A stretch of 64,000 nucleotides of DNA from the NCBI RefSeq assembly GCF_013362815.1, contig NZ_JABFVK010000046.1, positions 1 through 64,000 on the forward strand, read 5' to 3'. Position 1 is the stretch's first letter. Every line of letters starts with the position of its first letter. The notes below the pieces were generated by a model. That model saw only the letters and a program-made list of their open reading frames with translations. It ran no database searches and had not been told where the DNA came from. The stretch comes from Hamadaea sp. (lineage in GTDB: Bacteria; Actinomycetota; Actinomycetes; Mycobacteriales; Micromonosporaceae). Both the position numbers and the translations under genes were made by a program. This document shows positions 49,601 through 59,180 of the stretch, piece after piece.

Positions 49601-49678
49601 TACGCCGAGGGCCTGCCCGACGTGGTCGCGGTGATGGAGGAGCTGAACCTGGCCAACGCCTTCATCCGGCACGCCTGA
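46619..49678 (+). CDS. Large secreted protein of unknown function (1019 aa)
   Basis: Signal peptide ATTLAVAAVFAVSTAAYA; predicted coiled-coil/amphipathic regions and a central hydrophobic stretch; strong coding frame. Confidence 0.85.
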   Translation: MRLTANLRRVAIATTLAVAAVFAVSTAAYADPVEIEGQRLRDDLFVASVHSRTQGAQGLKDLVLSAELLGYHQRFPTKTRDEMLAHAAVASQWYDSHMDGTDFALQTYEALPHALTVMSAFPQGAVAAPIMKELLEMTVGPVGKAYSERINQVATSQYSYEQFERWYPVQDMVWRRITTQAQGDPTFAAAWDGNFGARLGVLSTASEEQLAADPAIATWMNVNALLEHANNTENYIAEARAQIVTAIGRLQTQNAQLIGQVGQLGQQFPVTSTTTPPSPATFSEQRQAAVDRQKDIDAAGMAIQALATALGFADPTAGRIVGGVGKSLVQVATAINKYIPSIAGLSLTQALTSMSTVALTGNILGAIGALLPVFADGPTPDQLLMDEIHRLRDQVGQLATTMTSRFDRVDHALTVMYGAMLDRFDEVVELQHATLAELGYIEKELYNLNVKIDNWGSAIMRALAEDKMAEVVERINWGVGHLYKYNEPIPTYLDYQSVENKLQTMATQTALDEVFSPKASTYPTLDPVTATRTYGEDGYGPATVMDYLDWYAATNYGTTRTSASKPVAIGPWTVSARGYARMVVENPNYASQVNEVRTTDILAMGQGLVNAARRFSKPLSTPDNQGNRTNGLYTAAMTEYRTALQSFSAELGAIRGANPDNKIYNVFGNADQPLDTAAQLTDPAKVGPCTGATASLTRPSTVSISQAPSALQFAKYAHPQQPSVRLCYSASFANVETVDDYKFTHTYADLDITFKIKVNWNGQEWDYRTWHSSWYLGEICRKYVTGAPGGFCNNLSYYLGKWDASYLGGFTASASVQTDDTPATYARNRMNEYLTGRQKAYYNAVVTALGAPASPLFAANTRLTRAVAMIQAYTQVGFAKAMSFDELLSLLTVGGERLPSDLDGVNTMTEAFVRAQVNYAGCSLTGPGGACAEGAQVVDPMANQKTVWNGCNANGAPGASGDPIGDCLLGIGQHRTNVLATRFEAHSRELAAGAYAEGLPDVVAVMEELNLANAFIRHA

Positions 49679-49692
49679 TTTCCTTGAGATAC

Positions 49693-49723
49693 GGGCCCGG
49701 TCGCGCAGTATGCGGCCGGGCCC
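49693..49723. terminator. Terminator-like hairpin after the 1019-aa secreted gene
   Basis: GGGCCCGG...CCGGGCCC 8-bp perfect arms. Confidence 0.6.
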
Positions 49724-49800
49724 TTCGCGCTGTTGGCGGGGCCTTCGCGCTGTCGGCGGGCCCGTGTGCGGCGCAGTGGGCGGCCGGACGGCTCGCGTTA

Positions 49801-49856
49801 TGCCGGATAACGTCCCCTTGGCGCGCGGAATAACCGCGTTATCCCGGGATAACGCG
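49801..49856. repeat. Palindromic dispersed repeat, copy C, including a 22-bp perfect palindrome
   Basis: TGCCGGATAACGTCCCCTTGGCGCGCGGAATAACCGCGTTATCCCGGGAT; CGCGTTATCCCGGGATAACGCG at 49835-49856. Confidence 0.85.
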
Positions 49857-49875
49857 AAGCGCCCGCACGAACCCG

Positions 49876-49914
49876 CCGCGGAACGCGCCCGCGGAACGCG
49901 CCCGCGGAACGCGA
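49876..49914. repeat. Three tandem 13-bp units CCGCGGAACGCGC
   Basis: Direct reading; last unit ends in A instead of C. Confidence 0.8.
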
Positions 49915-49917
49915 TGC

Positions 49918-51102
49918 TCAAGCGGAGGGCAGCGTCACGCTGACGCGAAGCCCCCCGTCAGGACGAGCAACAGCCGCCACAGTTCCACCATGGACGGAAG
50001 CGATGGAGGCGACGATCGCCAGCCCGAGCCCCAGCCCGTCCCGGGTGGTCCCGTCGTGCAATCGCTGGAACGGCTTGAACAGGTCGTCGACCCGTTCAGC
50101 CAGCACGAACGGCCCGGTGTTGACCACCTCCAGCACAGCCTGGCCGTCCGTAAGACAGGTGGTGATCCACACCTGCCCACCCGGCAGGTTGTAGCGGATC
50201 GCGTTGTCGATGAGGTTGGCGGCGAGTCGTTCCAGCAGTACGGGGTCGCCGGTGGTGGCGGCCGGTTCGAGGTCGGCGTGCACGACGCGGTTGCCGTATT
50301 CGACGGTTTCCAGCGCGTCCTCCACCGCGGTGGCGAGGTCGACCGGCTCGCGTACGGTCAGGCCGTAGTCGTTGCGGGCCAAGGTGAGCAGCGCGCCCAC
50401 GACCGCCTCTGCCTGATCCACCCCCGTACGCACGTCACGCCCCATGGCCAGCAGCTCCTCCGGAGTCGGCGCGGGTTTGGCGAGCACCACGTCGACGGTC
50501 GCGCCCATCACGGCCAGCGGCGTACGCAGTTCGTGCGAGGCGTTGGCGATGAACCGCCGCTGACTGGCGAACGAGGCCTCCAGCCGGGCCAGCATCGCGT
50601 CGAAGGTGTCGGCGAGTTCCCGCAGCTCGTCGTGGGGGCCGGCCAGCCCGACCCGGGCCGACAGATTGTGCTCCGACGCCGCTCGCGCCGCCGCCGTGAT
50701 CTGGTGCACCGGCCGCAGCACCCGGCCCGCGACGAGCCACCCGGCCAGGGCCGCGAGCAGCGTCACCGCGATCAGCGCGATCGCCGAGTACTGCAACAGA
50801 TGCGACAGCGTCGCCTCGCGCTGGGTCTGCGCGCCCGTCCGGACGCCTTCGGCGAACGCCGTCTCGCATTTGTGCCGCAAGTTCTCGTCCGTCGTGGTGT
50901 TGACGACCTGACGGCAGTAGTCGATGAACTGCTCGGGATTCTGCATGAAGAAGATGTCGCGTTCCTGCTGGCCCTCCTTGGGCGCAACCGAGGACAGGCT
51001 CGCCAGCAGGCCGTAGCTGATTGCCACGACTACTGCGCCGCACACGAAGAACACCGAGGTGTAGAGCAGGGTCAGGCGTACCCGGATCGACAGGCGGTTC
51101 AC
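49918..51102 (-). CDS. Sensor histidine kinase
   Basis: HAMP region, FIANASHELRTPLAVMGA H-box, LIDNAIRYN N-box, DGLGLGLAIV G-box. Confidence 0.92.
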   Translation of the reverse strand: MNRLSIRVRLTLLYTSVFFVCGAVVVAISYGLLASLSSVAPKEGQQERDIFFMQNPEQFIDYCRQVVNTTTDENLRHKCETAFAEGVRTGAQTQREATLSHLLQYSAIALIAVTLLAALAGWLVAGRVLRPVHQITAAARAASEHNLSARVGLAGPHDELRELADTFDAMLARLEASFASQRRFIANASHELRTPLAVMGATVDVVLAKPAPTPEELLAMGRDVRTGVDQAEAVVGALLTLARNDYGLTVREPVDLATAVEDALETVEYGNRVVHADLEPAATTGDPVLLERLAANLIDNAIRYNLPGGQVWITTCLTDGQAVLEVVNTGPFVLAERVDDLFKPFQRLHDGTTRDGLGLGLAIVASIASVHGGTVAAVARPDGGLRVSVTLPSA

Positions 51103-51743
51103 AGCCGGTACCCCCGTCCGACGACGGTCTCGATGAGCGGCGGATCGCCCAGTTTGCGGCGTAATCGGGTCATCGTGACCGAGACGATGTTGCTGAACGG
51201 GTCGGCGTGCGCGTCCCACACGTGTTCCAGCAGGTCCTCCGCGCTGACCACACCGCCGTCGGCCGCCGCGAGCATCTCCAGCACGCCGAACTCCTTGCGG
51301 GTCAACGACAACGCGCGCGTCCCCCGGCTCGCGCGGTGCCGCGCCCGGTCCACCACCAGGTCGCCGCGGCGCACGAGCGGCGGAGCCGACGGCGCGCGGC
51401 GGCCCAGCGCACGTACCCGGGCGACGAGCTCGTGGAACGCGAACGGCTTGCCCAGGTAGTCGTCCGCGCCCAGCTCCAGGCCGTCCACCCGGTCGTCGAC
51501 CTCGGCCGCCGCGGTCAGCATCAAGATCCGCGCCGGGCCGCCCGCGAGCGTGCGGCACACCTGGTCGCCATGGATCGTGGGCAGGTCGCGGTCCAGAACG
51601 ATCACGTCATACGCCGTGAGCCCCGCCTCGGCCAGTGCGCTCGCCCCGTCATGGACGAGGTCGACGGCCATCCCGGCGTCGCGCAGTCCCTCGGCGACCC
51701 GGACGGCCAGCGTGAGGTGATCTTCGACGACGAGTACGCGCAT
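51099..51743 (-). CDS. OmpR-family response regulator
   Basis: MRVLVVEDHLTLAVRVAEGL...DVIVLDRDLP...LGADDYLGKPFAFHELVARVRAL + winged-helix C-terminus. Confidence 0.93.
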   Translation of the reverse strand: MRVLVVEDHLTLAVRVAEGLRDAGMAVDLVHDGASALAEAGLTAYDVIVLDRDLPTIHGDQVCRTLAGGPARILMLTAAAEVDDRVDGLELGADDYLGKPFAFHELVARVRALGRRAPSAPPLVRRGDLVVDRARHRASRGTRALSLTRKEFGVLEMLAAADGGVVSAEDLLEHVWDAHADPFSNIVSVTMTRLRRKLGDPPLIETVVGRGYRL

Positions 51744-51830
51744 GCCGGCAATTGTGCGTCGGCCGGCATGACATCCGTACGACATCGCGGGTAGCGCCCG
51801 TGTCATCGGCGTACGCGTAGACACCGATGC

Positions 51831-52367
51831 ATGAGACGACTACTCCTCCTCATGACGGCTGCCACGACCGCCGCCGTCGTGGCGCTCGCCTCGGGCGGGT
51901 GCAAGAACTCCGGGGACGACGACGGGCTGGCCACCGTCCAGGGCACCGCGTCGGCGAGCCCGACCGCGTCCTCCCACCCTGACCCGACCGCCTTCGTGGC
52001 GTGCATGCGGCAGCACAGCGTGAACATGCCGGAACCGGTCGCCAACCAGGAGTGGCGCCCGGACAAGCCCGAAGGGGTGAGCCGTGAGCAGTTCGAGACG
52101 GCCGTACGCGCCTGCCAGAGCTACCTCGGCGAGAACCTCCTGGGCCAGCCGCCGTCGGCCGAGGAGATGGAGAAGCTGCGTACCTTCGCGATCTGCATGC
52201 GCGAGCACGGCATCGAGATCACCGATCCGCTGCCCGACGGCAACATGAAGATCAACGGACGGCTGGGCTCGATGAACCGTACGCAGCTCGAAGCCGACCC
52301 GCAGTACCAGTCCGCGTACAACGCCTGCAAGGACAAGCTGCCCGTCGACGACGGGAAGAAGAAGTGA
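51831..52367 (+). CDS. Secreted lipoprotein, function unknown
   Basis: Lipobox ASGGC; paired C/M motifs [15 protein letters not shown]...[15 protein letters not shown]. Confidence 0.8.
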   Translation: MRRLLLLMTAATTAAVVALASGGCKNSGDDDGLATVQGTASASPTASSHPDPTAFVACMRQHSVNMPEPVANQEWRPDKPEGVSREQFETAVRACQSYLGENLLGQPPSAEEMEKLRTFAICMREHGIEITDPLPDGNMKINGRLGSMNRTQLEADPQYQSAYNACKDKLPVDDGKKK

Positions 52368-53410
52368 AGCGGCCGCTGCGTACCGGTCTGGTGACCGGAT
52401 CGGCCGCGCTCGCGACCGCCGCCGTGGCCGCCGCCGCATTGGGCATCGGCGGCGGAACCGAGACGCCGCAACGGCAAGCGCCGCAGCAGGCGACCGCGCC
52501 CGTGACGCGTACGACGCTCGTGCAGTCCGAGGAGGTCAACGGCACCCTCGGCTACGGCGCTCCGACGCCGGTCAGCACCGCCACGGGGGCGGTGCTGACC
52601 TGGCTGCCCACCCCGGGCACGACGATCAGCCGGGGCAAGGCGGTCTATCGCGCGGACAACCTGCCGGTCGTGCTGTTCTACGGCGCGCTGCCGCTCTACC
52701 GGCCGCTGCATGTCGGCGACACCGGCGACGACGTGAAGGAGATCGAACGCAATCTCACCGCGCTCGGCTACTCCGGGATCACGGTGGACACCCGCTACAC
52801 GGCGGCGACCGCAGCGGCGGTGAAGAAGTGGCAGCAGGCGCTTGGCCGGACCCAGACTGGAGTCCTCGACCCCGGAACGGTGGTCGTCGCACCCGGCGCG
52901 ATCCGAGTCTCCGCCGTCCAGGCGCACGCCGGCGACCACGCCCAGGGGCCGATCCTGTCCTACAACGGCACCACCCGTGTGGTCACCGTGGCGCTCGACG
53001 TCGCCCTGCAGAACCTCGTCAAAGCGGGGAACCCGGCGAAGGTCACCTTGCCCGGCGGGCAGCAGGTGGACGGCGTACTGGCCACGGTGGGCACGGTCGC
53101 CACGCCGGGCAGCGACAACCAGCACCCCGCGACCATCCCGCTGACCGTCACCGTCGCCGACCAGGGCAAACTCGGCGGGCTCGACGAGGCCCCGGTGGTC
53201 GTCTCGATCACCTCGGCGAAGGCGGAGAACGTGCTGACCGTCCCGGTCGCCGCGCTGGTCGCGCTGGCCGAGGGCGGCTACGGCGTACAGGTCGTCGAGG
53301 GCGCGGGCAGTCATTATGTGGCGGTCCAGCTGGGCATGTTCGCCGACGGCCGGGTCGAGGTCACCGGCGACGGCCTGTCCGAGCAGACGAAGGTGGGGGT
53401 CCCTTCGTGA
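52364..53410 (+). CDS. Peptidoglycan-binding domain-containing efflux periplasmic adaptor-like protein
   Basis: [39 protein letters not shown]-binding motif; HlyD-like C-terminus. Confidence 0.85.
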   Translation: MKRPLRTGLVTGSAALATAAVAAAALGIGGGTETPQRQAPQQATAPVTRTTLVQSEEVNGTLGYGAPTPVSTATGAVLTWLPTPGTTISRGKAVYRADNLPVVLFYGALPLYRPLHVGDTGDDVKEIERNLTALGYSGITVDTRYTAATAAAVKKWQQALGRTQTGVLDPGTVVVAPGAIRVSAVQAHAGDHAQGPILSYNGTTRVVTVALDVALQNLVKAGNPAKVTLPGGQQVDGVLATVGTVATPGSDNQHPATIPLTVTVADQGKLGGLDEAPVVVSITSAKAENVLTVPVAALVALAEGGYGVQVVEGAGSHYVAVQLGMFADGRVEVTGDGLSEQTKVGVPS

Positions 53411-54060
53411 TCGCGATGGACCAGGTCGGCAAGACCTATCCCGGCGGAGTGACCGCGTTGCGCGATGTGTCGCTGACCATCGAGGCGGGCGAGCTGGTCT
53501 CCGTCGTCGGCCCCTCCGGTTCCGGCAAGTCCACGTTGCTGCACCTGCTGGGCGCGTTGGACACGCCGACCACCGGAACGGTCAGCATCAACGGCAGCGA
53601 CGTCTCCCGCCTGTCCGACGCCCGCCTCTCGGCATTGCGGGGGCGCGTCATCGGCTTCGTGTTCCAGCAGTTCCACCTGGCTCTCGGCGTACCAGCGGTG
53701 GAAAATGTGGCCGACGGTCTGCTGTATGCCGGGGTCCCACAGCGAGAACGACGGCGACGGGCCGCCGAGGCCCTGGAGCGAGTGGGCCTGGCGCATCGGC
53801 TGGACCACCGGCCGCATCAGCTGTCCGGCGGTGAGCGGCAACGGGTCGCGATCGCGCGAGCGGTGGTCGGCTTCCCCGAGGTGCTGCTGGCCGACGAGCC
53901 GACCGGCAACCTGGACTCGGCCTCGGGCGCGGAGGTGATGCGGCTGTTGCGCGAGCTGAACGCGGACGGGACCACCGTGGTCGTGATCACCCACGACCAG
54001 GACGTCGCCGCGGCGCTCGACCGGCAGATCAAGGTACGCGACGGGCAGGTGCTGTCATGA
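53407..54060 (+). CDS. ABC transporter ATP-binding protein (MacB/LolD-like)
   Basis: [34 protein letters not shown]. Confidence 0.95.
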   Translation: MIAMDQVGKTYPGGVTALRDVSLTIEAGELVSVVGPSGSGKSTLLHLLGALDTPTTGTVSINGSDVSRLSDARLSALRGRVIGFVFQQFHLALGVPAVENVADGLLYAGVPQRERRRRAAEALERVGLAHRLDHRPHQLSGGERQRVAIARAVVGFPEVLLADEPTGNLDSASGAEVMRLLRELNADGTTVVVITHDQDVAAALDRQIKVRDGQVLS

Positions 54061-55250
54061 CGGCAGCTTCTCGGCTGCTGCCTCGCGACGTGCTGCGCGT
54101 CGGGGCGGCCGGTCTGAACACGCGCCCGTTGCGGGTCTTCTTGTCCGCGTTGGGGATCGCGATCGGCATCGCCGCGATGGTGTGCGTGGTCGGCATCGCC
54201 AGTTCGAGCCGGGCCGGACTCGACCGTCAGCTCGCCGCGCTCGGCACCAACCTGTTGCGCGTCGAACCCGGTCAGACGATCCACGGCGAGGCTTCGCACC
54301 TGCCCGTCGAATCGGTGGACATGGTACGCCGCATCGGCCCGGTCGAATCGGCGAGCGCGACCGCCCGGCTGACCGACGTTCACGTGTATCGCAGCGACAA
54401 GATGGGATTCGGCGAGACGGGGAACCTGACCGTGTTCGCCGCCCGCACGGACCTGCTCGACACCGTCCGCGGGGAGCTGGCCAGCGGAACGTGGCTCAAC
54501 GCGGCGACCGAGAAGTTCCCGGCGGTCGTCCTCGGCGCGGCCACCGCTCAACGGCTCAGCATTCCGCGGGCCACCCCGGATGTGAAGGTGTGGCTGGGTG
54601 GACAGTGGTTCACCGTAGTCGGCATCCTGCATCCGATCCCGCTCGCCCCTGAGCTCGATTACGGCGCGTTGGTCGGCTGGCAGGCGGCTTTGGCACAGCT
54701 GCGGTTCGACGGCTATCCGGTCACCATCTACACGCGTACGCGGGAGGAATCGGTCCTCGCGGTGAAGGGAGTGCTGGCCCGCACGGCGAATCCGGAGCAC
54801 CCGAACGAGGTGCAGGTGTCGCGGCCCTCCGACGCGCTCACCGCCAAGCAGGCGGCCGACGCGACGCTGACCGCTTTGCTCCTCGGTCTCGGCGCGGTCG
54901 CGCTGCTGGTCGGCGGGGTCGGCGTGGCCAACACGATGGTCATCTCGGTCCTCGAACGGCGGGCCGAGATCGGGTTGCGGCGCTCCCTGGGCGCGACGCG
55001 GCGGCACATCCGGCTGCAGTTCCTCGCCGAATCGCTACTGCTCTCGGGGCTGGGCGGCACCGGCGGAGCGCTGCTCGGCATCGGCGTGACCACCGGGTAC
55101 GCGTCCTATCAGGACTGGCCGGCGGTCGTGCCGCCCTGGGCGTCGATCGGCGGACTGGCCGCCACCCTCGTCATCGGGGTGTGCGCCGGGATCTACCCAG
55201 CTTGGCGCGCTGCTCGGCTCTCGCCCACCGAGGCCCTCGCCGCGACCTAG
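54057..55250 (+). CDS. ABC transporter permease (MacB/FtsX-like)
   Basis: [23 protein letters not shown]...[38 protein letters not shown]. Confidence 0.92.
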   Translation: MTAASRLLPRDVLRVGAAGLNTRPLRVFLSALGIAIGIAAMVCVVGIASSSRAGLDRQLAALGTNLLRVEPGQTIHGEASHLPVESVDMVRRIGPVESASATARLTDVHVYRSDKMGFGETGNLTVFAARTDLLDTVRGELASGTWLNAATEKFPAVVLGAATAQRLSIPRATPDVKVWLGGQWFTVVGILHPIPLAPELDYGALVGWQAALAQLRFDGYPVTIYTRTREESVLAVKGVLARTANPEHPNEVQVSRPSDALTAKQAADATLTALLLGLGAVALLVGGVGVANTMVISVLERRAEIGLRRSLGATRRHIRLQFLAESLLLSGLGGTGGALLGIGVTTGYASYQDWPAVVPPWASIGGLAATLVIGVCAGIYPAWRAARLSPTEALAAT

Positions 55251-55263
55251 CCTTTTTAGGCGG

Positions 55264-55320
55264 CAGATCACGGATATCCATGTGATCATGGGCGTTGATG
55301 GCATGGTTATCCGTGATCTG
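55264..55320. repeat. 19-bp inverted repeat (18/19) overlapping 5' end of PAP2 gene
   Basis: CAGATCACGGATATCCATG (55264-55282) / CATGGTTATCCGTGATCTG (55302-55320). Confidence 0.85.
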
Positions 55321-56026
55321 GCGAGAACGCGTGACGCGCTGGCTGACCGCGGAGATCCTCGTGCTCGTCGCCGGGATCTTCGCGGTCCTGGCGCTGGCGG
55401 CGTTGTTCGTCGAGGTCCTCGACGCCGTCGGGGACGCCGACGACCTGACCGTCATCGATCGGCCGACCGTCGACTGGCTGGCCGCGCACCGTGCGCCCGC
55501 GTTGACGACGGTGCAGATCGCGATCACGACGCTGGGCGACGCCAAGGTGCTCGTCCCGCTGGTGGCGCTTGCCGCGATCGTGGTGGCCTGGCAACTGCGG
55601 TCGTGGGAGCCGGTCGTGCTGGCCCTCGTCGGGCTGGGCGGCATACATCTGCTCACGAGCCTGATCAAGGTGCTGGTGGCCCGGCCGCGGCCGAATCCGC
55701 CGAACCAGGCCGTCCCGGTCACGGGCTTCTCCTTTCCCTCTGGGCATACCACCGGATCGTTGGTGGGTTTCTGCCTGCTCGCCTGGTTGATCAGCATGCT
55801 GACGAGGAACGTCGCCGTCCGGTGGGCGGTCTGGTCGGCGGCGGTCGTCTTCGCGGTTCTCGTGGGACTGTCCCGCGTGTATCTCGGCGTGCACTATCCG
55901 AGCGATGTGATCGGCGGGTGGCTGCTGGCGCTGGCGTGGCTCGGCGCGGTCGCCATCGGCGCGAATCGGTGGAACCGGCGCGTCGAGGCTCGTCTCTGGC
56001 GGTCGCTGGAGCCTCCGGCTCGGTGA
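55298..56026 (+). CDS. PAP2-family phosphatase, membrane protein
   Basis: KVLVARPRPNPP, FSFPSGHTTGSLVG, GLSRVYLGVHYPSDVIGGW; start codon uncertain (TTG 55295, ATG 55298 or downstream). Confidence 0.9.
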   Translation: MAWLSVIWRERVTRWLTAEILVLVAGIFAVLALAALFVEVLDAVGDADDLTVIDRPTVDWLAAHRAPALTTVQIAITTLGDAKVLVPLVALAAIVVAWQLRSWEPVVLALVGLGGIHLLTSLIKVLVARPRPNPPNQAVPVTGFSFPSGHTTGSLVGFCLLAWLISMLTRNVAVRWAVWSAAVVFAVLVGLSRVYLGVHYPSDVIGGWLLALAWLGAVAIGANRWNRRVEARLWRSLEPPAR

Positions 56027-56080
56027 TTCAGTCTCCGGCCGGGTGATCACAACGGCGTGAAAAGCGTACGGTGTGGTCGC

Positions 56081-57643
56081 ATGAGCATCCGGGTCTTTCG
56101 TCATGCCGTCATCCACACCGGCGTCGGAGGCCGCCCGCCTGCGCAGGCCATCGCGGTCGCAGACGGGCGGATCACGGCGGTCGGCTCCGAAGCAGAGGTA
56201 CGCGCGGCCACCGGTCCCGCGGCCGAACTGGTCGACCTTGACGGGGCGGCCGTCCTTCCCGGGTTCTACGACGCGCACATCCACACCGCCCAGTACGCAC
56301 ACGGCCTGACGACGGTCGACCTGGCCGGCACCCGTTCACTGGCCGAGGCGCAGGCGTTGGTGGCCGAACGCGCCGCTCGGCTGAGTCCCGGCGAATGGCT
56401 GCTGGGCGGACGCTGGAACAGCAACGTGTGGGACGTTCCGATGCAACCCGACCGGTACGCCTTGGACGCGGTGTGCCCGGCGAACCCGGTCGCGCTACCC
56501 ACCGTCGACGGCCACACGACCTGGGTGAACTCGGCGGCGCTGCGGCTGGCCGGGATCGACGCGTCGACGCCGGATCCGGTGGGCGGGCACATCGTGCGAG
56601 ACGCCTCGGGCGAGCCGACCGGCATACTCCGGGAGACGGCGGCGCATCCGTTGCGCCCGTTCACCTCCGCCCCCGACCTCGGCCGGCTGTTGCGCATCGG
56701 GCAGGAGAAGCTGCTCGCCCTCGGCATCACCAGCGTGCACGACATCGACGGCGAAAACTGCCATCGGGCGTACCTGGAGATGAAGGCGGCCGGCGATCTG
56801 AAGCTGCGCGTCCACAAGGCCATCCGGCTGGAGCATCTCGAGCAGGCGATCGCGGAGGGCCGCCGGACCGGGCAGGGCGACGACCGGTATCGCATCGGGC
56901 CGCTGAAGGTCTTCAGCGACGGCGCGCTCGGCTCCCACACGTGTCACACCAGCCGGCCGATGACCGGCGGCGACCGGGGCATCGCGGTGCAGCCCTATGA
57001 GGAGCTGGTACGCCTGTTCCGCACGGCGGCGCAGGCCGGGATCGCCGTCGCCACCCACGCGATCGGGGACCAGGCCAACCACCTTGTGCTGGACGCGTAC
57101 GAGGAGATCGGGCCGACCGCCGGGCTACGGCATCGCATCGAGCACGCCCAGCATCTGCAGCCCGCCGACGTCGCCCGGATGGCGCGCCTCGGCATCGTCG
57201 CATCGATGCAACCGGTGCACTGCACGAGCGACCTCGACCTGGTGGACTCGCTGCTGGCCGGGCACGACCTCGCCTCGTACGCCTGGCGCAGCCTGCTCGA
57301 CGCGGGCGTGCCGCTCGCCTTCGGCTCCGACGCTCCGGTCGAGGACCCGAACCCCTTCCCCGCCCTGTACGCGGCGGTCACCCGGACGCGGCCGAACGGC
57401 GAGCCGGCCGGCGGCTGGCAGCCGGAGCAGCGGATCACCATGGCCGAGGCGGTCCGCGCGCACACCTTCGGAGCCGCGTACGCCGCGAGCGAAGAACACG
57501 ACAAGGGAGTGCTCGCCCCGGGCCGGCTGGCCGACTTCATCGCGGTCGACGTCGATCCCTTCGCCGACTCGCCGGCCGCCGTCCTGCGTACGCGGGTCCA
57601 GTCGACGATCGTGGGCGGCGAGGTGGAGTACCCGCCTCGATGA
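56081..57643 (+). CDS. Amidohydrolase, YtcJ-like
   Basis: GFYDAHIHT, DGALGSHT, THAIGDQAN, RIEHAQHL, FGSDAPVEDPNP. Confidence 0.9.
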   Translation: MSIRVFRHAVIHTGVGGRPPAQAIAVADGRITAVGSEAEVRAATGPAAELVDLDGAAVLPGFYDAHIHTAQYAHGLTTVDLAGTRSLAEAQALVAERAARLSPGEWLLGGRWNSNVWDVPMQPDRYALDAVCPANPVALPTVDGHTTWVNSAALRLAGIDASTPDPVGGHIVRDASGEPTGILRETAAHPLRPFTSAPDLGRLLRIGQEKLLALGITSVHDIDGENCHRAYLEMKAAGDLKLRVHKAIRLEHLEQAIAEGRRTGQGDDRYRIGPLKVFSDGALGSHTCHTSRPMTGGDRGIAVQPYEELVRLFRTAAQAGIAVATHAIGDQANHLVLDAYEEIGPTAGLRHRIEHAQHLQPADVARMARLGIVASMQPVHCTSDLDLVDSLLAGHDLASYAWRSLLDAGVPLAFGSDAPVEDPNPFPALYAAVTRTRPNGEPAGGWQPEQRITMAEAVRAHTFGAAYAASEEHDKGVLAPGRLADFIAVDVDPFADSPAAVLRTRVQSTIVGGEVEYPPR

Positions 57644-57673
57644 AGGCTGTGACCAGCGCCTAGAGTCGTCGGA

Positions 57674-58405
57674 ATGGCAACGAGGCTGGTACAGATCAAC
57701 ATGAAGGCGCACGACGACGTCAAGCTGGGCGCCTTCTGGGCCGAGGCACTCGGCTGGGGCGTCGACCACGAGGAGCCCGGCGTGACCAACCTCCTGCCCG
57801 AAGGCGGTTACGTCTACCCGGATCCGGTCGCCGTCGTCGTCGACCTGGTCGTCTCCGCCGAGCCCAAGACCGTGAAGAACCGCGTACACCTGGATCTCGC
57901 CAGCACCTCGGCCGAGCACCAGGCCGAGACGGTCGCGCGCCTGACGGAGCTGGGCGCCCGGCCGATCGACATCGGCCAGGGCGACGTCTCGTGGGTCGTG
58001 ATGGCCGACCCGGAGGGCAACGAGTTCTGCGTGCTGGACTCGCTGTACGCCGAGACCGGCCCGATCGCGTCGGTCGTGGTCGACTGCGCTGATCCCCAGG
58101 CGATGGCCCGTTTCTGGGGCGCGGCGACGGACTGGCCGGTTCACAAGGTGGACGACCAGAGCGCGGTGCTCCGCTCGTCGGCGGGCGTCGGCCCGTACTT
58201 GCAGTTCCTTCGCACTCCCGACGTCAAGACGGTGTGGAACCGGGTTCATCTCGACGTCCGCCCGTACCCCGGGGACGACCCCGAGGCGGAGGCGGACCGG
58301 CTGCGCAACCTCGGAGCCACCGAAGTCGATCTCGGCGGTGCCATCTCGTGGAAGGTGTTCACCGACCCGGAGGGCAACGAGTTCTGCCTGCTCTCCCCGG
58401 CCTGA
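57674..58405 (+). CDS. VOC/glyoxalase-like protein with two tandem domains
   Basis: Duplicated NRVHLD...DPEGNEFC. Confidence 0.88.
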   Translation: MATRLVQINMKAHDDVKLGAFWAEALGWGVDHEEPGVTNLLPEGGYVYPDPVAVVVDLVVSAEPKTVKNRVHLDLASTSAEHQAETVARLTELGARPIDIGQGDVSWVVMADPEGNEFCVLDSLYAETGPIASVVVDCADPQAMARFWGAATDWPVHKVDDQSAVLRSSAGVGPYLQFLRTPDVKTVWNRVHLDVRPYPGDDPEAEADRLRNLGATEVDLGGAISWKVFTDPEGNEFCLLSPA

Positions 58406-58453
58406 CCCCGGCTGACCCGTTTGCGAACTTCGTGCTCCGGGTAGCCCCACCCG

Positions 58454-59128
58454 GTGAAGGCAAGGCGCCGGTGGCTCTGGTCGAACAGCCTGTCCCTGGT
58501 GACGTTCGGCGCGTTCGTTGTGTTCGTGACCGGTCAGGCGCTGGCCGGCTGGCGGGTACGCAACGAGCAGCTGGCCCAGGCCGGGGCGGCAGCCGACAGC
58601 TTCTGGGCGTACCTCGGCTCGGGGCACTTCGGCGAGGCGCTGCTGGAGAACTGGGAGTCGGAGTTTCTGCAGCTGGGCGCTTATGTGCTGCTGACGGCGT
58701 ACTTGGTGCAGCGGGGGTCGCCCGAGTCCAAGTCGCTGGACGGCAAGGACCGTCCCGGTGACGATCCGGACAACGCCACCGCCGACTCCCCCGGCTGGTC
58801 CCGAGGCGGCGGCTGGCGGCAGCTGCTCTACCGCAACAGTCTTGCCATCGTGCTGCTCGGATTCTTCGCGCTCAGCTTCCTCGGGCACTTGATCGCCGGC
58901 ACCGCGGCGTACAACGAGGAACAGAAGCTGGAGACCGGCGCAGCGCCGGTGAGCCTCGGGCAGTTCGCCCGGACGGCCGAGTTCTGGTTTCAATCCATGC
59001 AGAACTGGCAGAGCGAATTCTTCTCCGTCGGCGCTCTGGTGCTGCTCTCGGTCGTGCTGCGCCAGCACGGTTCGCCGCAGTCCAAACCGGTCACCGCTCC
59101 GCATGACCAGACCGGATCTGAGGAGTAG
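58454..59128 (+). CDS. DUF6766-like membrane protein
   Basis: Duplicated NSLSLV...FVTGQALAGW and NSLAIVLLGFFALSFLGHLIAG halves, each followed by NWESEFLQLGAYVLLTAYLVQRGSPESK-type segment. Confidence 0.75.
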   Translation: MKARRRWLWSNSLSLVTFGAFVVFVTGQALAGWRVRNEQLAQAGAAADSFWAYLGSGHFGEALLENWESEFLQLGAYVLLTAYLVQRGSPESKSLDGKDRPGDDPDNATADSPGWSRGGGWRQLLYRNSLAIVLLGFFALSFLGHLIAGTAAYNEEQKLETGAAPVSLGQFARTAEFWFQSMQNWQSEFFSVGALVLLSVVLRQHGSPQSKPVTAPHDQTGSEE

Positions 59129-59180
59129 CCCGGGGTGACGCGGGTACCCGGTCAGCATCCGAGAGGAGGAAGGACGGGAC

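Noticed and set aside
46424-49921. Two long - strand ORFs (453 aa and 710 aa)
   Set aside because: Antisense to the 1019-aa secreted gene, which has a signal peptide and coherent frame.
52121-53314. 397-aa - strand ORF
   Set aside because: Antisense to the lipoprotein and adaptor genes.
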